Shown piece by piece: positions 25,859 to 29,234 of a stretch of 29,234 bases of DNA. The notes below the pieces were generated by a model, which was not told the origin of the DNA, ran no database searches, and saw only the letters and a list, made by a program, of their open reading frames with translations. Both the position numbers and the translations under genes were made by a program. The first letter of the stretch is position 1, and each line of letters begins with the position of its first letter. Source of the stretch: Pseudomonadota bacterium (lineage in GTDB: Bacteria; Pseudomonadota; Gammaproteobacteria; Pseudomonadales; Pseudomonadaceae); assembly GCA_023431055.1 (NCBI GenBank), contig JAEYXX010000068.1, forward strand, positions 1 through 29,234, given 5' to 3'.

Positions 25859-26188
25859 GTGGCCAGTGGAGCTGGAGAACAACTGGATCACCACCACGCC
25901 GCTGACGATCAGCCCCATGCCCAGTACGGCCGGCAGGTCCAGCTTCTGCTGGTAGATGAACATCGCCGCGACGCTGACCAGCACGATGCCCAACCCGGCC
26001 CAGATCGCGTAGGCAACGCCCACCGGGATGGTGCGCACCACCAGCGTCAGCATCCAGAAGGCGATGCCGTAACCGCCCACCACCAGCAGCAGTGGCAAGG
26101 GTTTGCTGAAGCCGTCGATCGCCTTCATCGAGGTGGTGGCGATCACTTCGGCCGCGATGGCAATGGCGAGATAGAGGTATCCGGGCAT
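25856..26188 (-). CDS. emrE: small multidrug resistance (SMR) efflux transporter
   Basis: Proton-coupled exporter of cationic compounds in the inner membrane, active as a dimer. The 110-residue protein has four hydrophobic segments (about 3-20, 31-52, 58-79, 86-103), the essential Glu14 in IAAEVIATTSMK, and the SMR signature around VGVAYAIWAGLGIVLV. The start is the ATG at 26188 with CAGGAGT upstream. It diverges from a LysR-type gene over 88 bases, an arrangement suggesting control by that regulator. Quaternary ammonium-like substrates are likely by family, but not shown here. Confidence 0.93.
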   Translation of the reverse strand: MPGYLYLAIAIAAEVIATTSMKAIDGFSKPLPLLLVVGGYGIAFWMLTLVVRTIPVGVAYAIWAGLGIVLVSVAAMFIYQQKLDLPAVLGMGLIVSGVVVIQLFSSSTGH

Positions 26189-26250
26189 GATGGCGACTCC
26201 TGGAAGATGGTCGCCATTCTAGGCTTTCCAATGATGGGATAAAGTCATTA

Positions 26251-26271
26251 CCTATCTATTATGGAGATAGG
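26251..26271. promoter_or_regulatory. probable LysR operator in the emrE-lysR divergent region
   Basis: CCTATCT (26251-26257), 7 bases, AGATAGG (26265-26271): a perfect 7-bp inverted repeat of 21 bases total. It contains both T-N11-A and ATC-N9-GAT, the classical LysR-family box forms. It ends 5 bases before the regulator's ATG and covers its weak Shine-Dalgarno (GGAG, 26263-26266), which suits autorepression. Confidence 0.6.
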
Positions 26272-26276
26272 CCGCC

Positions 26277-27164
26277 ATGAACTGGAATCTCGACCAGCTT
26301 CACCTGTTCGTTCGCACCGCCGAGAGCCGATCCTTTTCCGCTGCGGCGCGACAAACCGGGCGTGCGCAATCGGCCGTCAGCACCGCCATCGCCCTGCTCG
26401 AAAGCGATCTCGGGGTTACCCTGTTCGAACGTAGCAGCGGGCGCCAGCCGCAACTGACCGAAGCGGGAACGGCGCTGCTCGAGGAAGCGCGCAGCGTGTT
26501 GCAGCAGTGCGAGCGTCTCGATGGCCGCGCGCTGGGCCTGGCACGTGGCGAGGAGGCGCGCTTGCGACTGGCGCAGGACGAGGCCATGCCCTACCAGCCG
26601 GTGTTGGCCAGCCTGGAAGCACTGGCCGACGCCTTCCCCCTGCTCGAAGTGCAGCTTTCCAGCGGCGCCCAGGGCGACGTGGCGCGCAAGCTGCTGCAGC
26701 ACCAGGCCGATCTTGGCCTGCTGTTTCATCACGAACAGATGCCACGCGCACTGGAAAGCCAGCGCCTGGGCACCATCGAGATGGTCACGGTATGCAGCCC
26801 GCAACACCCGCTGGCCGAACTCGGCAGCGTGGAACGTCGCGACCTGGCCGAACATCGTCAACTGCTGATGACGCCGCAGGACAGCCATTACCCCGGCGGC
26901 GAGCAGATCAGTCCACTGGTGTGGCGCGCCGACAGCTTCTACGTGATGGCCGAGCTGGTGATTCGCGGCGTGGGCTGGGCCTGGCTGCCGCGCCATGTGG
27001 CGCAATACCCGACCTACCAGGGCCACCTGCAGGAACTGCGCAGCGACTGGGCGCCGCTGCCGCTGGTGGTGGAGCTGATCACACGGCGCGACGGCGCGCT
27101 CGGCCCCGCTGCCAGCTGGCTGGCCGACTGCCTGGCGCGCGAACTGTTGCGACCGCAGGCATGA
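26277..27164 (+). CDS. LysR-family transcriptional regulator
   Basis: A 295-residue regulator with an N-terminal winged helix-turn-helix (about 1-62: LDQLHLFVRTAESRSFSAAA, then TGRAQSAVSTAIALLESDLG and TLFERS), a linker helix, and an effector-binding domain from about 90. The inducer is unknown. It diverges from emrE, and a palindromic LysR-type box lies just upstream of its start, so it probably controls itself and emrE. The start is the ATG at 26277. It is followed after 43 bases by waaA on the same strand. Confidence 0.93.
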   Translation: MNWNLDQLHLFVRTAESRSFSAAARQTGRAQSAVSTAIALLESDLGVTLFERSSGRQPQLTEAGTALLEEARSVLQQCERLDGRALGLARGEEARLRLAQDEAMPYQPVLASLEALADAFPLLEVQLSSGAQGDVARKLLQHQADLGLLFHHEQMPRALESQRLGTIEMVTVCSPQHPLAELGSVERRDLAEHRQLLMTPQDSHYPGGEQISPLVWRADSFYVMAELVIRGVGWAWLPRHVAQYPTYQGHLQELRSDWAPLPLVVELITRRDGALGPAASWLADCLARELLRPQA

Positions 27165-27207
27165 CTGCCCTTCCAGCGCATCGCCGGCGGCGATAAGCTG
27201 CGCGCCC

Positions 27208-28473
27208 ATGAACAGACTCCTCTACACCCTGCTACTGCACCTGGCCCTGCCCTTGATTGCCCTGCGTCTGGCGCTGCGCGCGCGCAAGGCGCCGGCTTAC
27301 GTGCGGCGTATCAATGAACGTTTCTCCCTCGGCCTACCGGCGATGAAACCCGGCGGCATCTGGATACATGCGGTATCGGTGGGCGAAAGCATCGCCGCTG
27401 CGCCAATGATTCGCGCCCTGCAGGCGCGTTATCCCGAGCTGCCAGTCACCGTGACCTGCATGACGCCGACCGGCTCCGAACGTATCCAGGCCCTGTTCGG
27501 CGACAGCGTGCAGCACTGCTACCTGCCTTACGACCTGCCTTGGGCCGCTGCGCGCTTTATCAATCGCGTAAAGCCGCGCCTGGCCGTGGTGATGGAAACC
27601 GAGCTGTGGCCCAACCATATCCACCAATGCGCCAAGCGCGGCATTCCGGTCGCCCTGGCCAACGCAAGGCTGTCCGAACGCTCGGCACGGGGTTACGCCC
27701 GGTTCGGCAAGCTCACCGCACCGATGCTTGCCGAACTGTCGCTGATCGCCGTGCAGACCCAGACCGAGGCACAGCGTTTTCTGACCTTGGGCGCACGCTC
27801 CGAGTGCGTGAAAGTGACCGGCTCGATCAAGTTCGATCTGAAGATAGATGCCGAACTGCTGCAACGCGCCATCGAGCTGCGCCGCCAGTGGCAGGCCGAG
27901 CAGCGACCGGTGTGGATCGCTGCCAGCACCCACTCGGGCGAAGACGAAATCGTCCTCGCCGCCCATCGCCAGTTGCTGAAGACGCAGCCGGATGCACTGC
28001 TGATTCTGGTGCCACGTCACCCTGAACGCTTCAACTCGGTCCATGAGCTGTGCATCAGTGAAAGGCTGACCACTCGCCGCCGCTCCACGGCTGAAGCCGT
28101 GCAAGCCAGCGACCAGGTGCTGCTGGGCGACACCATGGGTGAGCTGCTGTTTCTCTATGCGCTGGCGGATATCGCCTTCGTCGGCGGCAGCCTGGTGGCC
28201 AATGGCGGGCATAACCTGCTGGAACCGGCGGCTCTGGGCAAACCGGTACTGAGCGGCCCGCACCTGTTCAACTTTCTGGAAATCGCCGCGCAGTTGCGCG
28301 ACGCCGGCGCCCTGAGCGAGGTAGAAAACGCCGCGCAGCTAGCAGACAGGGTTGCAACATTGCTCAACGAGCCGAGCGAGATGCAAAGCATGAGTCAGGC
28401 CGGCTTAAGCGTGCTCAAGGCCAACCAGGGTGCGCTGGAGCGCTTGCTGAAGGGCTTGCAGCGCCTTCTGTAG
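27208..28473 (+). CDS. waaA: Kdo transferase WaaA (3-deoxy-D-manno-octulosonic acid transferase)
   Basis: Adds Kdo residues from CMP-Kdo to lipid IVA/lipid A in lipopolysaccharide core synthesis, at the cytoplasmic face of the inner membrane. The 421-residue protein has an N-terminal hydrophobic segment (about 3-22), the catalytic Glu60 in AVSVGESIAAAP, ASTHSGEDE, and the C-terminal GT-B signature FVGGSLVANGGHNLLEP followed by AALGKPVLSGPH. The start is the ATG at 27208. It ends ...LQRLL with the TAG belonging to a palindromic repeat. It converges on tolC with a terminator between them. Confidence 0.96.
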   Translation: MNRLLYTLLLHLALPLIALRLALRARKAPAYVRRINERFSLGLPAMKPGGIWIHAVSVGESIAAAPMIRALQARYPELPVTVTCMTPTGSERIQALFGDSVQHCYLPYDLPWAAARFINRVKPRLAVVMETELWPNHIHQCAKRGIPVALANARLSERSARGYARFGKLTAPMLAELSLIAVQTQTEAQRFLTLGARSECVKVTGSIKFDLKIDAELLQRAIELRRQWQAEQRPVWIAASTHSGEDEIVLAAHRQLLKTQPDALLILVPRHPERFNSVHELCISERLTTRRRSTAEAVQASDQVLLGDTMGELLFLYALADIAFVGGSLVANGGHNLLEPAALGKPVLSGPHLFNFLEIAAQLRDAGALSEVENAAQLADRVATLLNEPSEMQSMSQAGLSVLKANQGALERLLKGLQRLL

Positions 28474-28535
28474 CCCGGATGCAATCCGGGGCAAGCATCA
28501 CGCCGGCAACATTCCCCGGATTGCACCCGGGCTAC
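28470..28535. repeat. palindromic repeat, family A copy 2 (GTAGCCCGGATG type)
   Basis: Left arm 28470-28490 starts GTAGCCCGGATG, and right arm 28514-28535 ends CCGGGCTAC; the arms are complementary with one mismatch. It matches copy 1 at 7667-7725, and as there the TAG of the upstream gene (waaA) is part of the left arm. The bases from 28561 to 28605 hold another possible repeat (GTAGCGCACCACC and, inverted, GTAGGGTGTGCTGCGCGCACC), less regular. Confidence 0.9.
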
Positions 28536-28624
28536 AACTGATTTAGCTAGGTTCAAACACGGGTAGCGCACCACCAGTCAGATCGGTGCGCGCAGCACAC
28601 CCTACGTGACACATCGCCAAAATG

Positions 28625-28652
28625 AAAAAGCCCGACTCGCGTCGGGCTTTTT
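28625..28652. terminator. bidirectional rho-independent terminator between waaA and tolC
   Basis: AAAAAGCCCGAC (28625-28636), a TCGC loop and GTCGGGCTTTTT (28641-28652) form a perfect GC-rich stem flanked by A and T runs, so it works in both directions. It ends 16 bases past the tolC stop and lies about 150 bases past waaA. Confidence 0.92.
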
Positions 28653-28668
28653 GTTTGCTGCGAACGGC

Positions 28669-29234
28669 TCAGAAATCCTGATTGTTCTTCAGGCGCTCCT
28701 CGGCGGCAGAGGCTAGATCGGGTGGCAGGAAGTCCTTGTCCGGGTTGTAGTCCGGCTTGAGGAAGCTACCCAGTGCCTCCAAGTCGGCCGGGCTGAGGGT
28801 GCCGGCAGCCTGCTTCAGGCGCAGGTTGTTGAGGATGTAGTCATAACGGGCATCGTTGTAGTTGCGCACGGCGCTGTACAGCTGACGCTGGGCGTCGAGC
28901 ACGTCGACAATGTTGCGAGTACCGACCTGATAGCCGATCTCGGTGGCTTCCAGCGCGCTCTGGTTGGAGATGATCGACTGGCGACGCGCCTGTACGGTTT
29001 CCACGTCGGTGTTCACCGCGCGAAACAGGTTACGGGTGTTCTGCACCACCTGGCGGCGCAGACTTTCGCGCAGTTGCTCGGTCTGGCCGAGACGCTGATA
29101 AGCCTCACGTACCTGCGAGCTGGTCAGGCCGCCGCTGTATAGCGGGATGTTCAGTTGCAGGCCGATGGTGCGCTGCGATACGTCACCGCTGTAACTCGGA
29201 GACAGCGGCGAACCGGAGTTGGTGAAACCCAGGC
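28669..29234 (-). CDS. tolC: outer-membrane efflux channel TolC (N-terminal part outside window)
   Basis: Outer-membrane exit duct for tripartite efflux and type I secretion. The visible C-terminal 188 codons stay open to the right edge. They include GLQLNIPLYSGGLTSSQVRE, coiled-coil helices (RESLRRQVVQNTRNLFRAVN), GYQVGTRNIVDVLDAQRQLY, and YDYILNNLRLKQAAGTLS, all typical of TolC/OEP repeats. The C-terminus ends ...LKNNQDF. The 5' half and its start are outside the window. It converges on waaA and shares the bidirectional terminator at 28625-28652. Confidence 0.95.
   Translation of the reverse strand, partial: LGFTNSGSPLSPSYSGDVSQRTIGLQLNIPLYSGGLTSSQVREAYQRLGQTEQLRESLRRQVVQNTRNLFRAVNTDVETVQARRQSIISNQSALEATEIGYQVGTRNIVDVLDAQRQLYSAVRNYNDARYDYILNNLRLKQAAGTLSPADLEALGSFLKPDYNPDKDFLPPDLASAAEERLKNNQDF

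Overview
The window is a chromosomal segment from a GC-rich gammaproteobacterium, almost certainly a Pseudomonas. The gene order hfq-miaA-mutL-amiB-tsaE-nnr | queG | orn | rsgA | motBA | HDOD gene | rhdA | psd | fimW-like | fimX | serB is the one I know from P. aeruginosa, and the proteins look Pseudomonas-like throughout (404-residue SerB with a long N-terminus, FimX with degenerate GGDEF/EAL sites, 271-residue RhdA with Cys230). The intergenic palindromic repeats are also of types common in Pseudomonas. I see no phage, transposase, integrase, CRISPR, rRNA or tRNA, and no abrupt change of composition, so this is mostly core genome.

Layout. 1-6544 is a leftward housekeeping superoperon with very tight spacing: nnr (NAD(P)HX repair), tsaE (tRNA t6A), amiB (cell-wall amidase), mutL (mismatch repair), miaA (tRNA i6A), hfq (RNA chaperone, cut by the left edge). 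6606-7670 is queG on the + strand. 7791-9157 is leftward: a membrane-anchored methyltransferase, then orn. 9246-10277 is rsgA, which overlaps motB tail to tail. 10271-12130 is motA-motB (leftward) with a good FliA-type promoter. 12250-19671 is a rightward run: HDOD/GAF-like protein, rhdA, psd, fimW-like protein, fimX. 19749-20963 is serB (leftward, TTG start). 21138-22655 is a divergent Smp-like membrane protein whose cytoplasmic end looks like a degenerate class III cyclase domain. 22721-26188 is leftward: a Nudix-like protein, an aldo/keto reductase coupled to an FAD oxidoreductase, and an SMR transporter. 26277-28473 is rightward: a LysR regulator and waaA (Kdo transferase). 28669-29234 is the C-terminal part of tolC (leftward, cut by the right edge).

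Themes. A surface-behaviour theme runs through 10271-19671: flagellar stator motAB, an HDOD signalling protein, and two c-di-GMP/type IV pilus proteins. A second theme is tRNA modification and RNA turnover (miaA, tsaE, queG, orn, hfq). Orn also degrades pGpG, the c-di-GMP breakdown product, which links the two themes by established knowledge.

No gap between genes exceeds 300 bases; the largest (28474-28668) holds a palindromic repeat and a terminator. Four of the five convergent gene ends carry palindromic repeats, and several genes take their stop codon from, or end directly against, such a repeat. I did not find a clearly new multi-gene system. The best leads are the Smp/cyclase-like protein, the RBS-sequestering hairpin before rhdA, the stop-codon repeats and the Nudix-like protein.
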